From assembly GCF_040957575.1 (NCBI RefSeq), contig NZ_CP162601.1:1798001-1862000 (forward strand): DNA of 64,000 nt, read 5' to 3'. Of this stretch, positions 47,212 to 59,224 are shown piece by piece. Every line of letters starts with the position of its first letter. Position 1 is the first letter of the stretch. The DNA is from Vibrio sp. HB236076. GTDB lineage: Bacteria > Pseudomonadota > Gammaproteobacteria > Enterobacterales > Vibrionaceae. The translations under genes were made by a program, and so were the position numbers. The notes under the pieces are model-generated. The model searched no databases, was not told the DNA's origin, and saw only the letters and a program-made list of their open reading frames with translations.

Positions 47212-48252
47212 TTAAGAATAAAAGTTTCGAATAAAAGTCAGTGTTTTTTCGCACTCTTCGCGATTGCCAACACTGATGCGCACACTATTTTCGATAGGTG
47301 AATTACGCAAAATAATGCCGTTGTCCCAAGTCGCTTTAAACAAGGCATCGCCATCGGGAAAACGGACTAGTAAATAATTGCCCCATCCTGAGTGTACCGT
47401 CACCCCTGCAATTTCACTCAAGCCGGCCTCCAAATAAGCTCGGTTGGTGTTGAGCTCGAGGACCTGTGACTTTGCACGGGCCAAACCAAACTCAGACAGC
47501 GCTTGAACGGCAATATCAGCGACGGGGACCGGAACCGGATATGGCGCGATCACTTTTAATAGCACATTGATTATCGCTTCATCGGCTAAAGTAAAACCAC
47601 AGCGAAGCCCCGCTAAAGCAAACGCTTTTGACAAGGTGCGTAGGATAGCCAAATTATCGTATTTTTCCAGTAAGTCAACGCCACTGTGCTGGGGACAAAA
47701 ATCGATATACGCTTCATCAAGTACCACAATCGCCTTATCGCGTGTCATTTCTAATAACGAGACAATCTGCTCTTTGGGTAGAATGTTACCCGTTGGGTTA
47801 TTAGGGCTACACACAAAGACTAATTTAACATTATCAAGCTGCTGCTCGATGGTTGCTAGGTCGAGTTGCCACTCTTGCGTCAAAGGGACTGTTTTTCGTT
47901 CAACGCCAAAGGTTTCCGCACTGATCGAGTACATGCCATAAGTGGGTGGGCAAAACAAAATAGCGTCTTGATTTGGCTCGCAATACGCGCGGATGAGCAG
48001 TTCAATCCCTTCGTCGGCACCTCGAGACACTAACGTTTGCTGTGGCGTGACGCCCGCATAAGCGGCATAAGCATCAATCAAGGCAGGCGGCTGGCATTCA
48101 CTGTAGCGATTGAGCCCAGTAAAATCCGTCGTGTAAGGGTTGTCAAAAGGAGATTCATTGGCATTGAGCCAAACATCACCACTGCCGCCAATGCGTCTGG
48201 CCGACAAATACGGCGTCAATCCTTGAACTTGTTTTCTGGCCAATTTTTCCAT
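47212..48252 (-). CDS. hisC: HisC, histidinol-phosphate aminotransferase
   Basis: PLP aminotransferase (346 aa), step 8. PLP lysine in [17 protein letters not shown], cofactor contacts CSPNNPTGN and VLDEAYIDF, and substrate-binding [11 protein letters not shown] near the C-terminus. It lies 9 bp after hisD. Confidence 0.96.
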   Translation of the reverse strand: MEKLARKQVQGLTPYLSARRIGGSGDVWLNANESPFDNPYTTDFTGLNRYSECQPPALIDAYAAYAGVTPQQTLVSRGADEGIELLIRAYCEPNQDAILFCPPTYGMYSISAETFGVERKTVPLTQEWQLDLATIEQQLDNVKLVFVCSPNNPTGNILPKEQIVSLLEMTRDKAIVVLDEAYIDFCPQHSGVDLLEKYDNLAILRTLSKAFALAGLRCGFTLADEAIINVLLKVIAPYPVPVPVADIAVQALSEFGLARAKSQVLELNTNRAYLEAGLSEIAGVTVHSGWGNYLLVRFPDGDALFKATWDNGIILRNSPIENSVRISVGNREECEKTLTFIRNFYS

Positions 48253-48261
48253 GTTTAGCTC

Positions 48262-49551
48262 CTACTTCGCCAGTTTTTCAATACGGATAGTCACCGCGCG
48301 TTTGTGCGCATCTAAGCCTTCCGCTTCGGCCATTGTCACCACGGTTGGGGCGAGATTTTGTAAGCCCTCAGCACTGAGCTCTTGCACGGTCATGCGCTTG
48401 CTAAAATCGGCAAGGCCTAAGCTGGAGTACGTTTTGGTATAGCCGTAAGTTGGCAATACGTGGTTGGTTCCTGATGCGTAATCGCCCGCAGACTCAGGTG
48501 ACCAAGTCCCTAAGAAGATAGAGCCCGCGTTGTCGAGAAGTGGCAGCAACTCTCGAGGGGTTTTGGTTTGTACAATCAAGTGCTCAGGGCCGTAGTGATT
48601 TGAAATCGCCACCGCCTGGGTCATAGACTCAGAGATAATGATCAGACTCGATGCTAACGCCTGACGAGCGATGTCGGCACGAGATAGTGTTTTCAGTTGC
48701 TGCTCAACCGCATCGGTTACTTGATCGGCAATGGCAATCGAAGGTGTGACCAAGACCACTTGAGAGTCAGGGCCGTGCTCGGCCTGGCTTAGCAAGTCTG
48801 CGGCAATAAAATCGGCGTCTGCAGTATCGTCGGCAATCACCATCACTTCTGACGGGCCGGCTGGCATGTCGATGGCCGCACCGCGAAAATCGTTACTCAC
48901 TTGGCGCTTTGCTTCGGTAACGTACGCATTACCTGGGCCAAAAATTTTATCCACTTTGGTGACCGTTTCTGTGCCATAAGCCATAGCAGCGACGGCCTGC
49001 GCACCGCCAATTTGATACACTTCGTCAATTTGACACAGTTTAGCGACGTATAAAATCTCATCGGCAATCGGCGGTGGTGAACACAAAACCACTTTGCGAC
49101 AACCGGCAATCTGCGCTGGTACACCGAGCATCAATACCGTTGAAGGCAGTGGTGCACTGCCACCGGGAATGTAAAGACCAACCGTATTAATTGGGCGAGT
49201 GAGTTGTTCACAAACCACTCCTGGTTGAGTTTCAACCTTTAATGGCGTTGGCTTTTGTGCCTTGTGAAAAAGGGCAATATTATCGTAAGCTTGTTGCAAC
49301 GCCTGTTTCATGGTATCGCTTAAACGCTCAGCCGCCGCATTGATGTCATTTTTGCTCATTGCGATGGTATCGATATCAGTGCCATCGAACTTAGCCGTTA
49401 ACTCACGTAGACCTTGGTCTTTGTCCTTACGCACCGTGTCGATGACCGATTGGACAGCTTGCGTAATATTGGCACCCGCACTGATCGCCGGCCGTTCCAA
49501 AATTGCATCTTGTTGTTGTTCACTGAGGGATTGCCATACGATTGTTCTCAT
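48262..49551 (-). CDS. hisD: HisD, histidinol dehydrogenase
   Basis: Zinc enzyme oxidising histidinol to histidine in two NAD+ steps (429 aa, usual length). NAD-binding region [31 protein letters not shown] and zinc/catalytic residues in [12 protein letters not shown] and HYGPEHLI. It follows hisG by 4 bp. Confidence 0.97.
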   Translation of the reverse strand: MRTIVWQSLSEQQQDAILERPAISAGANITQAVQSVIDTVRKDKDQGLRELTAKFDGTDIDTIAMSKNDINAAAERLSDTMKQALQQAYDNIALFHKAQKPTPLKVETQPGVVCEQLTRPINTVGLYIPGGSAPLPSTVLMLGVPAQIAGCRKVVLCSPPPIADEILYVAKLCQIDEVYQIGGAQAVAAMAYGTETVTKVDKIFGPGNAYVTEAKRQVSNDFRGAAIDMPAGPSEVMVIADDTADADFIAADLLSQAEHGPDSQVVLVTPSIAIADQVTDAVEQQLKTLSRADIARQALASSLIIISESMTQAVAISNHYGPEHLIVQTKTPRELLPLLDNAGSIFLGTWSPESAGDYASGTNHVLPTYGYTKTYSSLGLADFSKRMTVQELSAEGLQNLAPTVVTMAEAEGLDAHKRAVTIRIEKLAK

Positions 49552-49555
49552 TGCC

Positions 49556-50452
49556 TTACTCCATCATTTTTTCAATCGGTAACACAAGGATGGAGCTCGC
49601 GCCCAGTGCTTTTAGCTCTTCCATGGTTTCCCAAAATAAGTTTTCAGTACTGACCAAGTGTACGGCCAAGCGAGATTTGTCGCTCGAAAGTGGCAGGACA
49701 GTTGGATCCTCGGCTCCCGGTAGCAAAGATTTAATCGCTTCAAGTTTTTCAACCGGGGCGTGCAACATAATGTATTTTGATTCTTTTGCCTGCTGCACAC
49801 CTTGCATACGAGTCAGTAGCTTTTCAATCAAAGCTTGTTTATCAGCATCAAACTCACCAGTGCGCTGAATTAAGGTGGCTTTTGAACGGAAAATGACTTC
49901 GGCTTCTTTTAGGCCGTTGGCTTCTAGCGTCGCACCGGTTGACACCAAGTCCGCGATCGCATCGGCCAAACCTGCACGAGGCGCCACTTCGACTGAACCA
50001 GTCAACATACAGGTTGAAAAATCGATATCATTCGCGTCCATGAACGCTTTTAGCAAATGTGGGTAAGTTGTGGCAATGCGCTTACCAGCAAGGTCTTGAG
50101 GGCCGTTGTATTGCTGGTCCTTGTTGATGGCGATTGACAGGCGACAACCGCCGAAATCTAAGCGTCTTAGCGTGGTAAATTCATTCGCTTCACCTGATGC
50201 GATGCGGTCTAAGCGAACTTCCTCTAATTCGTTTTCTCCGATAAAGCCCAAATCAACGACGCCATCCATTACCAAGCCAGGAATGTCATCATCGCGTACA
50301 AGCAATAGATCGATTGGCATGTTTTGCGCATGAACCACTAAACGTTCACCCATAAGGTTAAATTTAACACCGCATTGTTTTAATAGTTCTTGGCATTCTT
50401 TGCTCAGGCGGCCTTTCTTCTGAATTGCAATACGTAGTCGTTGTGTTGTCAT
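49556..50452 (-). CDS. hisG: HisG, ATP phosphoribosyltransferase
   Basis: First and feedback-controlled step of histidine synthesis. It is 298 aa, the long, hexameric form with a C-terminal ACT-like histidine-binding domain (about residues 225-298), so it needs no HisZ. The PRPP-binding motif lies in [19 protein letters not shown]. First structural gene, 147 bp after the leader peptide. Confidence 0.97.
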   Translation of the reverse strand: MTTQRLRIAIQKKGRLSKECQELLKQCGVKFNLMGERLVVHAQNMPIDLLLVRDDDIPGLVMDGVVDLGFIGENELEEVRLDRIASGEANEFTTLRRLDFGGCRLSIAINKDQQYNGPQDLAGKRIATTYPHLLKAFMDANDIDFSTCMLTGSVEVAPRAGLADAIADLVSTGATLEANGLKEAEVIFRSKATLIQRTGEFDADKQALIEKLLTRMQGVQQAKESKYIMLHAPVEKLEAIKSLLPGAEDPTVLPLSSDKSRLAVHLVSTENLFWETMEELKALGASSILVLPIEKMME

Positions 50453-50493
50453 GCTTACTTCCCTTCTCTTAAAATCGGTATAAAAATTCGAAA

Positions 50494-50580
50494 TAAAAAA
50501 ACCCTCGGGATAATGGTCCCGAGGGTTTTAAAAAATTCTTATCAACCTCCGGGAGCATCTTGCCTCCCGGGTATACGTAA
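50494..50580 (-). promoter_or_regulatory. his operon attenuator
   Basis: On the - strand, directly before hisG, ACCCTCGGGA (50501-50510) pairs with TCCCGAGGGT (50517-50526) and is followed by seven T: the attenuator terminator. Upstream, CGGGAG (50555-50560 region) / CTCCCG (to about 50571) forms a competing hairpin, as expected for pause and antiterminator alternatives. Ribosome stalling at the leader histidine codons would favour antitermination when His-tRNA is scarce. Confidence 0.88.
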
Positions 50581-50598
50581 ACCTCCCCGAAAGACCTC

Positions 50599-50643
50599 TT
50601 AGGGATGGTGATGGTGATGAATGTTCATTCCAATAATACGCAT
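50599..50643 (-). CDS. hisL: his operon leader peptide
   Basis: 14-codon frame encoding MRIIGMNIHHHHHP, with five consecutive histidine codons alternating CAT and CAC, then TAA. It precedes the attenuator by about 20-100 bp. E. coli HisL has seven consecutive histidines; five is shorter but the design is the same. Likely promoter for leader and operon: TTGCAA, 17 bases, TAGTGT on the - strand around 50680-50708, with a weak -10. Confidence 0.93.
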   Translation of the reverse strand: MRIIGMNIHHHHHP

Positions 50644-50719
50644 ACTTAGTTATTCTTAACTGTCCTAATTGAGTTTCAACACTATCTGAGCTTAGCAAGG
50701 ATTGCAAGGGGCAAAGCAC

Positions 50720-51016
50720 ACTTTTTTTGATTTAATTTATCCAACGAAGCCTTTGCGCAATGATAGGAAAGATAAAATTCACGAGACCCTAATATTATCC
50801 GTGTTTTATAGATACCTGAAACGGGCTAAAAGGCCATCACGGTGAGCCTGCTTTACCTCTCGTCGTCTTGAAGGTTCGCTGTCACAATGAAACACGTCCA
50901 CCATAAATCACGGCTTTACTTGGCTATTTGGGCTTGGGCTTGTTCACTGACACGTGCCGAGACAAGTCAAGAGTCATTCAATTACTTGGGTTCTAAGTTT
51001 GCCTTTACCCTATTTA
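50720..51016. other. Gap between the his leader promoter and nhaC
   Basis: About 300 bp with no gene I trust. A 62-codon + strand frame (50887-51075) has no ribosome site and runs into the nhaC terminator. No repeat or hairpin stands out. Confidence 0.4.
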
Positions 51017-51052
51017 AACAAAAAGCCAGCATCTTAACTCGATACTGGCTTT
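51017..51052 (-). terminator. Terminator of nhaC
   Basis: AAAGCCAG (51022-51029) / CTGGCTTT (51045-51052), extended inward by ATC/GAT; followed on the - strand by TTTTTGTTT. It lies 43 bp beyond the nhaC stop. Confidence 0.8.
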
Positions 51053-51094
51053 GCGGTATTTACGCTATCGATTAACGATGTCGGCAATCTAAAA

Positions 51095-52666
51095 TTAGGC
51101 GTGATCTCTATTCATACTGCGCAAGATGAAGCAACTGATAACAAATGCCACAACACAAGTTAACAAGCTAAGGCCTATCGAATCGGTAAAGCCAAGTACA
51201 ATGAAGCCCAAACTCGAAATCACCGCCACGATCAAGGCATAAGGCAACTGAGTAGCCACATGATCTATGTGGTGACAACGCGCCCCGGTTGAAGACAAAA
51301 TGGTGGTATCTGAGATAGGCGAACAATGATCACCAAATACCGAGCCGGCAAGAACGGCACTGAGCATAGGCAACATCAAGCTGATATCGCTCGCAGCAGA
51401 CATGTCACCAGCAATTGGCAGCATGATGCCGAATGTCCCCCATGAGGTTCCCGTCGAAAACGCCATCGCGCCTGACAGTAAGAAAAGCAGAACCGGCAAC
51501 CATTGTGATGGAATACTGCCCTGTACTAACGTCGATAAGAAACTGCCGGTTTTCATATCGCTGATCACCGAACCAATTGTCCAAGCAAACAGCAAGATAA
51601 CAATGGCACCAAACATGGATTTCGCCCCAATCCAAAGTGTTCTGGCCGTTTCTTTGACAGGTAAGGCTTGTCTTAGGACAGTCACTAACGCCAATGCCAG
51701 GCCAATTAATGCACCGTAAACCAATGAGCGCCCCACATCCGTATTTTCAAATGCGCCGAGTAAAGAGAAGGGGAGGCCGTCTTTTGCAAGCGCCTGCGCC
51801 CCGGTGAACAACATAAAAGACACGGTCGCGACAATCAGTGCAATGATCGGCAATAGCAGATCTGAGACGCGACCATGGCGACTTTCTGTTATATCCAAAT
51901 CGTCATGCAGAACGCTACTATCCGCTTGCTCTTGTAGGGAATCTACTTGAGATAACGTCGCTTGTTCATGGGTTTTCATTTTCCCCACATCCAATCGAAA
52001 CCACGCGACGGCAAAAACCATCAAGAGGGCAAAGATGGCGTAAAAGTTCATTGGCACCAGTCGCATGTAAGCGCCTATCGCCGAATACTCAGTGATACCG
52101 TGAGACACTAAAATACCACCGACAATGGTCATAATATAAGCGCCCCAACTCGATGCCGGCATAATGACGCACATTGGCGCTGCGGTAGAATCGAGAATAT
52201 AAGCCAGTTTAGCACGCGATACTTTGAGCTTGTCGGTTACAGGTCTGGCTATGGCACCGACGGCTAAGCTGTTGAAATAATCATCGACAAAAATAAACAC
52301 ACCGAGAAAAGCCGCCAATAATTTTGAACCACGCTGGGTTTTCACTTTGCGTTGGGCCCAATTTGCAAAAGCGCGAGTGCCGCCAGAAAGTGTTAATAGT
52401 GCCGTCATCATGCCTAATAATAGTAGAAAGGCAACAATACTCATATTCCAAGTATTTAAACCCTCTCCGTCAATAAAGACGGCCGACACTTGATCAAATA
52501 TATAAGTAACGCTGTCTAAAACCGAATAGTCGGTCAATAAAAGTGCCCCAAGCAGGATGCCAACACCCAGTGATAACATCACTTTACGGGTTACAATTGC
52601 GAGAGTTAGTGCCATTACCGGCGGCAATAAAGCGAGAAAGGATTGAGAATAATCGATTAAATTCAT
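51095..52666 (-). CDS. NhaC-family Na+/H+ antiporter
   Basis: Inner-membrane antiporter of the NhaC family (523 aa, about 11-13 helices with a hydrophilic loop at about residues 228-268). Conserved: FVDDYFNSLAVGAIARPVTDK (helix with acidic pair), DSTAAPMCVIMPASSWGAYI, SGAMAFSTGTSWGTFGIMLPIA and FGDHCSPISDTTILSSTGA. The role is Na+ (or coupled organic acid) exchange at the cytoplasmic membrane. The position between the his operon and hns is as I remember in V. cholerae. A perfect 18-bp palindrome lies 96 bp upstream. Confidence 0.9.
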   Translation of the reverse strand: MNLIDYSQSFLALLPPVMALTLAIVTRKVMLSLGVGILLGALLLTDYSVLDSVTYIFDQVSAVFIDGEGLNTWNMSIVAFLLLLGMMTALLTLSGGTRAFANWAQRKVKTQRGSKLLAAFLGVFIFVDDYFNSLAVGAIARPVTDKLKVSRAKLAYILDSTAAPMCVIMPASSWGAYIMTIVGGILVSHGITEYSAIGAYMRLVPMNFYAIFALLMVFAVAWFRLDVGKMKTHEQATLSQVDSLQEQADSSVLHDDLDITESRHGRVSDLLLPIIALIVATVSFMLFTGAQALAKDGLPFSLLGAFENTDVGRSLVYGALIGLALALVTVLRQALPVKETARTLWIGAKSMFGAIVILLFAWTIGSVISDMKTGSFLSTLVQGSIPSQWLPVLLFLLSGAMAFSTGTSWGTFGIMLPIAGDMSAASDISLMLPMLSAVLAGSVFGDHCSPISDTTILSSTGARCHHIDHVATQLPYALIVAVISSLGFIVLGFTDSIGLSLLTCVVAFVISCFILRSMNRDHA

Positions 52667-52761
52667 GATCTTCGAGAACCAGTTTATTTGGTTAGAGATC
52701 TACTGCAGAACGACCGAGAAGTGCCATACTTCCAAAAGTGTCTCGTTAACAAATAGCGATA

Positions 52762-52779
52762 AACTAACCGTGGTTAGTT
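52762..52779. promoter_or_regulatory. Perfect palindrome upstream of nhaC
   Basis: AACTAACC-GT-GGTTAGTT, 8-bp perfect arms, 96 bp before the nhaC start: the size and symmetry of a dimeric repressor or activator site. I cannot assign the regulator. It is the first of several dyads in the 650-bp gap to hns (52797-52822, 52827-52848 and 52900-52928), with a tandem TTTTGTCAAA at 52966 and 52988. The AT-rich part from about 53040 to 53316 looks like the hns promoter and leader. Confidence 0.5.
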
Positions 52780-53316
52780 AACCCTACAGTAGCGCTCCAT
52801 AGTGTATTAATAATGACTATGGCAGTGTTGTGCCTATTCGAACACAACCCCAGCCTTGCAGTTCGATACCTACAAGACTTCGGCAATAACACCTTTTATG
52901 ATGTTTCATCGGCATCACCCCAAACATCACGACTGATTGCTATTGCACCTCTACGGCGAAGTTCTTTTTGTCAAAACTTGGTCTGAGTTTTGTCAAATCG
53001 CCCCCGCATCAGGTGCGCGACATTGTACGCAAATCGACTCTGAATGCAACCGCGTATAAACCAGTATTTTTAAATTAATCAACAATATGTAATTAGACAC
53101 TTAGAAATATTTAAAAGCCATTTATCTTAAAGAAATAAATATAAACACTCTTGACAATAATCTGACTTTTTTATTTATGAGACTGGTTTATAATCTATTT
53201 ATATTTTTGGCTATTTTAAACTTATTGTCTTTGCGGTTGTCCAAAAGCAAAGTATATTAAAGATATAAACATTCCAAGCGCATTTGCGTATAACGTTTAA
53301 ATAAAAAGGAATACCC

Positions 53317-53727
53317 ATGTCCGACCTGACTAAAACCTTACTCAATATTCGTAGTCTGCGTGCATTATCAAAAGAGTTGACGTTGAGTCAATTAGAAGAA
53401 GCTCTCGATAAGTTAAATACTGTCGTTTCAGAGCGTCGTGAGCAAGAAGAAGAAGCGCGACAGTTAGAAGCTGAGAAAAAAGCAAAACTTGAACAAATTG
53501 CGCAGCAAATCTCTCAAGATGGCATTGATGTGAATGACTTAATTTCTGCCTTGTCAAATGAATCTGCAACCAGTAAGCCAAAGAAAAAACGCGCCCCTCG
53601 CCCAGCAAAATATAAATTTACCGATGACAAGGGCCAAGAAAAAACCTGGACTGGCCAAGGTCGTACGCCGTTGCCAATTCAAAAAGCCCTTGATGAAGGC
53701 AAATCCCTCGAAGATTTCGCTATCTAA
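53317..53727 (+). CDS. hns: H-NS family nucleoid protein (VicH-like)
   Basis: Global silencer of AT-rich and horizontally acquired genes. It is 136 aa. The N-terminal oligomerisation domain is helical (residues 1-65, LTLSQLEEALDKLNTVVSERREQEEEA), followed by a flexible basic linker (SKPKKKRAPRPAKY), and the C-terminal DNA-binding domain has TWTGQGRTPLPIQKAL, where QGR inserts into the minor groove. AAAAAGGAATACCC precedes the ATG. TTGACA (53153-53158) in the very AT-rich upstream DNA is a possible -35, and autorepression is expected. Confidence 0.95.
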   Translation: MSDLTKTLLNIRSLRALSKELTLSQLEEALDKLNTVVSERREQEEEARQLEAEKKAKLEQIAQQISQDGIDVNDLISALSNESATSKPKKKRAPRPAKYKFTDDKGQEKTWTGQGRTPLPIQKALDEGKSLEDFAI

Positions 53728-53782
53728 GCTTATCTTTGTTCAATCAGTCCGTTTATAACACTCTGTTATTAGCAATGATTAA

Positions 53783-53811
53783 CGGCTCCTAGTCAGGGAG
53801 CCGCTTTTTTA
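53783..53811 (+). terminator. Terminator of hns
   Basis: Stem CGGCTCC / GGAGCCG with a 7-base loop, then C and six T; 56 bp after the stop. The convergent gsk gene ends 15 bp further on. Confidence 0.9.
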
Positions 53812-53825
53812 TTACTGCCTTTGCC

Positions 53826-55127
53826 CTACCTTTCCCAATACGCTTCTTCTAAACTGTCCTCTTTTTCCGGTAATCCTTTCGACAAACGCGGAGAATGCTG
53901 TACCAAAACTTCGTAACTGGCTCGGTTTGCGTATTTGCACACTTGTGAAAATGAAGAATAGGTTAAAAAAGGAAACTTGTGTTTACTTGAATTCGGCACA
54001 TTGTCGCGGTGATATTTATTGGCCGCCATATCGTGCAACAATGCAGATAGCGCGGCATCACCTGCGCCATTGGTGTTTTTGATTTTTTCCGGCCCGCCCA
54101 TATAAGGAGAAATATGAGAATAGACTTTCATCGGGTGATCAACTTTCTCTTTCATTACCGGTCGGCTAAATTCATAACGGTTAAATTCGGCAATACAGCC
54201 GGGTAACAGAGGCAAAGAGGTTTCTCTTTTTGAACTCTGTTCGGTGTAACCTGCCATGTACAACCCCAGGGGACCAGCAGTACAAAGCACCAAATCTGCC
54301 CAATCTAGGGCTTTATCGGCAGCCGCTAATGGGTCGGTCAATCCTGTCAAGGCACTCGCCTCATCTTCGTTCATCGCCACAACTGAAATGTGCTCATCGA
54401 TAAAAGATTGCCAAAAGGCCGGATCATCTTCGATGACAAACTTGGTTCCTAAGGTCAACACAACAGGCACGTCATAACGCTTGGCGTATTCAATGGCTTT
54501 CATCGTCGCTTCAGGCATAGGATCGCCAGGTTTACAACGGACAAGGTACGCGGTCAGTACCAATGCAGAGGCCGTTTTAAAAATAGACTCGGGAATGCTC
54601 TCTGGCTTCAATTGGTTCATTTTCCCTTCGCTGATAGCAAACGTGCGCTCGCCGTCTTCGCTGATAAGGGCAAAACAACGACCGATAGCCCCATCGACAC
54701 CCTGTAAATAATTTAAGTCCATTCGGCTTGAGGTATTACACAAATAGCGATAACCGTAACTGCCAATTTTGATATCTTGGCTCATCACCCCAAGCAAAGT
54801 TGAGCGCGCGTCAGCCAATACTGAATAGTTGTGCAAGGTATTGCCAATCGTGCCCCCAGCGTATTCACTGGTGATCAGACCTTGCTCTTTCAGTTCAAAA
54901 TACAGTGACTCTGCTATGCGATCGTCAATAACTAATGAATGCCCCTTACTCAAACCGTATTTTTCAATAAATTTTGTCGACACTTTGGCTTCGATATCCA
55001 CCAAGGTTTGGTCGATGCCGATGACATGGCCTTTATTGAGGGTCGTTTTGGTTGATTGCGCCAATAAGGGGTCTCTTGAATCGACCGGGAAATAGTGTTT
55101 GGATTTTCGTTGTCCTGGAAATTTCAT
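53826..55127 (-). CDS. gsk: Inosine-guanosine kinase
   Basis: PfkB-family kinase (433 aa) phosphorylating inosine and guanosine in purine salvage. Visible: N-terminal substrate-binding sheet (GHVIGIDQTLVDIEAKV), EYAGGTIGNTLHNYSVLAD, and the PfkB signature 2 NTNGAGDAALSALLHD with catalytic aspartate. C-terminal region of the Gsk type. Neighbours hns and mnmA are in the order I remember from V. cholerae. Confidence 0.93.
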   Translation of the reverse strand: MKFPGQRKSKHYFPVDSRDPLLAQSTKTTLNKGHVIGIDQTLVDIEAKVSTKFIEKYGLSKGHSLVIDDRIAESLYFELKEQGLITSEYAGGTIGNTLHNYSVLADARSTLLGVMSQDIKIGSYGYRYLCNTSSRMDLNYLQGVDGAIGRCFALISEDGERTFAISEGKMNQLKPESIPESIFKTASALVLTAYLVRCKPGDPMPEATMKAIEYAKRYDVPVVLTLGTKFVIEDDPAFWQSFIDEHISVVAMNEDEASALTGLTDPLAAADKALDWADLVLCTAGPLGLYMAGYTEQSSKRETSLPLLPGCIAEFNRYEFSRPVMKEKVDHPMKVYSHISPYMGGPEKIKNTNGAGDAALSALLHDMAANKYHRDNVPNSSKHKFPFLTYSSFSQVCKYANRASYEVLVQHSPRLSKGLPEKEDSLEEAYWER

Positions 55128-55374
55128 AGCAATAGTGTGTCACATGATGAACGGATAACGGATTCTAACTCGCGCATTAAACCCCAGCAATCTTCACCGC
55201 AATAGCAAACGTTTACTTGATGGATTTATTTTGAAAACGACTCACAACGGCCTTTGTTGCCTCAGCGTCATAAATCAATTGGCAGAAAGTCACCGATAAA
55301 GACCATTCTCATCTGTCCGAGCGATTTGCTTTCTGTTAATATTCGGCTCCAGTTTTCATGTGTGGTAAAAAGTT

Positions 55375-56493
55375 ATGACTGATAACAGCGCTAAAAAAGT
55401 CATCATCGGTATGTCTGGTGGTGTCGATTCCTCCGTTTCCGCTTATTTGCTTCAACAACAAGGATACCAAGTTGAAGGGCTGTTCATGAAGAACTGGGAA
55501 GAGGATGATGGCGAGGAGTACTGTACTGCCGCCGAAGACCTTGCCGATGCCCAAGCTGTGTGTGACAAGCTTGGCATCCACTTACACAAGATTAATTTCG
55601 CCGCTGAGTATTGGGACAATGTCTTTGAGTACTTTCTCGAGGAATATAAAGCCGGCCGTACGCCTAACCCAGACATTCTTTGTAATAAAGAAATCAAATT
55701 CAAAGCGTTTCTCGAATTTGCCGATGAAGTGCTCGACGCCGATTACATTGCGATGGGGCATTACGTACGTCGCAGCGCGGTCGATGCCCCAGGCAAGGCA
55801 ACCATGCTTCGCGGTTTAGACAACAACAAAGACCAAAGTTACTTCTTGTATACACTGAGTCATGAGCAAATTGCGCGCAGCTTATTTCCCGTTGGTGAAC
55901 TACAAAAATCAGAAGTGCGTCGAATTGCAGAAGAGCAAGGCCTCGTCACAGCCAAAAAGAAAGACTCCACCGGTATTTGCTTCATCGGCGAACGAAAATT
56001 CACTGAATTTTTAAGTCGCTATTTACCGGCACAGCCAGGCGATATCGAAACACCGGAAGGTAAAGTGGTCGGCCAGCATCAAGGCTTGATGTACCATACC
56101 TTAGGCCAACGAAAAGGGCTGCATATCGGCGGCCAAAAAGGCGGCGGCGGCAATGAACAACCTTGGTTTGTCGCGGAAAAAGATCTCACGCGCAATGTGC
56201 TGATTGCGGTACAAGGGCACGACCATCCCTTGCTCAAATCGACTGGATTAGTGGCAGGTCAATTGCATTGGGTGGATCGTAACGCCATAACAGAGCCCGT
56301 TCGCTGCAGCGTCAAAACGCGCTATCGACAAGATGATATTCCTTGTACCATCAACCCCATAGATGATGGTACAATAGAGGTCGTTTTTGATGAACCGCAA
56401 ATTGCGGTGACCCCTGGACAATCTGCTGTTTTCTACCACGGTGAGATTTGTCTTGGCGGTGGCATTATCGAACAGCGAATTCCACTCGCATAA
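55375..56493 (+). CDS. mnmA: tRNA-specific 2-thiouridylase MnmA
   Basis: Adds sulfur to U34 of tRNA-Glu, -Gln and -Lys using ATP and the Tus relay. It is 372 aa. PP-loop SGGVDSSVS (residues 14-22), catalytic cysteines in [12 protein letters not shown] and [10 protein letters not shown], and the tRNA-contacting [12 protein letters not shown] at 55375 is preceded by AAAAAGTT, a weak ribosome site. First gene of mnmA-hflD, then purB. Confidence 0.96.
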   Translation: MTDNSAKKVIIGMSGGVDSSVSAYLLQQQGYQVEGLFMKNWEEDDGEEYCTAAEDLADAQAVCDKLGIHLHKINFAAEYWDNVFEYFLEEYKAGRTPNPDILCNKEIKFKAFLEFADEVLDADYIAMGHYVRRSAVDAPGKATMLRGLDNNKDQSYFLYTLSHEQIARSLFPVGELQKSEVRRIAEEQGLVTAKKKDSTGICFIGERKFTEFLSRYLPAQPGDIETPEGKVVGQHQGLMYHTLGQRKGLHIGGQKGGGGNEQPWFVAEKDLTRNVLIAVQGHDHPLLKSTGLVAGQLHWVDRNAITEPVRCSVKTRYRQDDIPCTINPIDDGTIEVVFDEPQIAVTPGQSAVFYHGEICLGGGIIEQRIPLA

Positions 56494-56518
56494 TTGACGT
56501 CAATCAAGGAGAAAAGCG

Positions 56519-58589
<2,071 letters not shown>

Positions 58590-58598
58590 TTTGAAATT

Positions 58599-58628
58599 AT
58601 ACCAATTTGATTCTGTTTAGATTGGTAT
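58599..58628. repeat. ATACCAAT/ATTGGTAT palindromic element
   Basis: Perfect 8-bp arms (58599-58606, 58621-58628) around TTGATTCTGTTTAG. Same family as 20791-20828 and, like it, located between convergent genes (purB and the DUF3833 gene). Confidence 0.7.
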
Positions 58629-58637
58629 TGTGTCGCA

Positions 58638-58668
58638 AGAAAAAACCGCAGCCAGTCTGCGGTTTTTT
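58638..58668 (+). terminator. Bidirectional terminator after purB
   Basis: AAAAAACCGCA / TGCGGTTTTTT with a 7-base loop; T-runs on both strands. It serves purB and the convergent DUF3833 gene, whose stop is 14 bp away. Confidence 0.9.
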
Positions 58669-58681
58669 ATCGGCTTCACTC

Positions 58682-59224
58682 TTAATCGTGTTTTTGAAAA
58701 AACAGCGTTAGCCGCCCAACCTCTATGCCCCACTTTCGGATCGAGGTGACATTAAACACATGCTTTTCGTCTTGGCGATAAAGCCAATCATCAAAGGTGA
58801 CTTGGGTTTTGCTTCCATCTTGTTCGATGAGAAAATCGTATTGCCAATGTAACGCATTACCCTGTTCGCGTCCGAGTGCGGTACCGACAATGTCATCGGC
58901 TTGACCAAGGTAGTGCCCATCGCTTTGTCGTGTGATGCGCCAAACCCGGGTCATGGTTTCACCATCATCAAAGACAAAGTCTTCGTGTAAGGTTAACTCT
59001 TCACCTTTAACCTCGCCTCGCAACGCGACTTCGAACCGGCGAGTTTGTTTTAAACGGTAATCTTGAATCATTCCCCATGCGGTATGCTGACCAGAGAAAT
59101 AATCAAACAATTGAAATTCCGGCCCGCTTTGTGAATAGTCATCAATATCGGCACTACAGGCAACGATGAAAGCGCTCAAAAAGAGCACTATAGCGCGGAA
59201 AAACCGACAGCGATTATTGTTCAT
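58682..59224 (-). CDS. DUF3833 lipoprotein
   Basis: Predicted lipoprotein (180 aa): signal FFRAIVLFLSAFIVAC with the lipobox cysteine, then a DUF3833 domain (FDYFSGQHTAWGMIQDYRLKQTRRFEVALRGEVKG, later LHWQYDFLIEQDG and DDWLYRQDE). The function is unknown. The lipocalin-like beta pattern suggests a small hydrophobic ligand. The ATG at 59224 is preferred (AGGAG, 6 bases); a GTG directly before it is possible. It overlaps the previous gene by 11 bp; last gene of the lipid operon. Confidence 0.85.
   Translation of the reverse strand: MNNNRCRFFRAIVLFLSAFIVACSADIDDYSQSGPEFQLFDYFSGQHTAWGMIQDYRLKQTRRFEVALRGEVKGEELTLHEDFVFDDGETMTRVWRITRQSDGHYLGQADDIVGTALGREQGNALHWQYDFLIEQDGSKTQVTFDDWLYRQDEKHVFNVTSIRKWGIEVGRLTLFFQKHD

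Noticed and set aside
50887..51075. 62-codon + strand frame between the his leader and nhaC
   Set aside because: No ribosome-binding site, and its 3' part is the nhaC terminator hairpin.
52813..52986. 57-codon + strand frame (MTMAVLCLFE...) in the nhaC-hns gap
   Set aside because: No ribosome-binding site and no resemblance I recognise; it spans several dyads. Could be rechecked by conservation.
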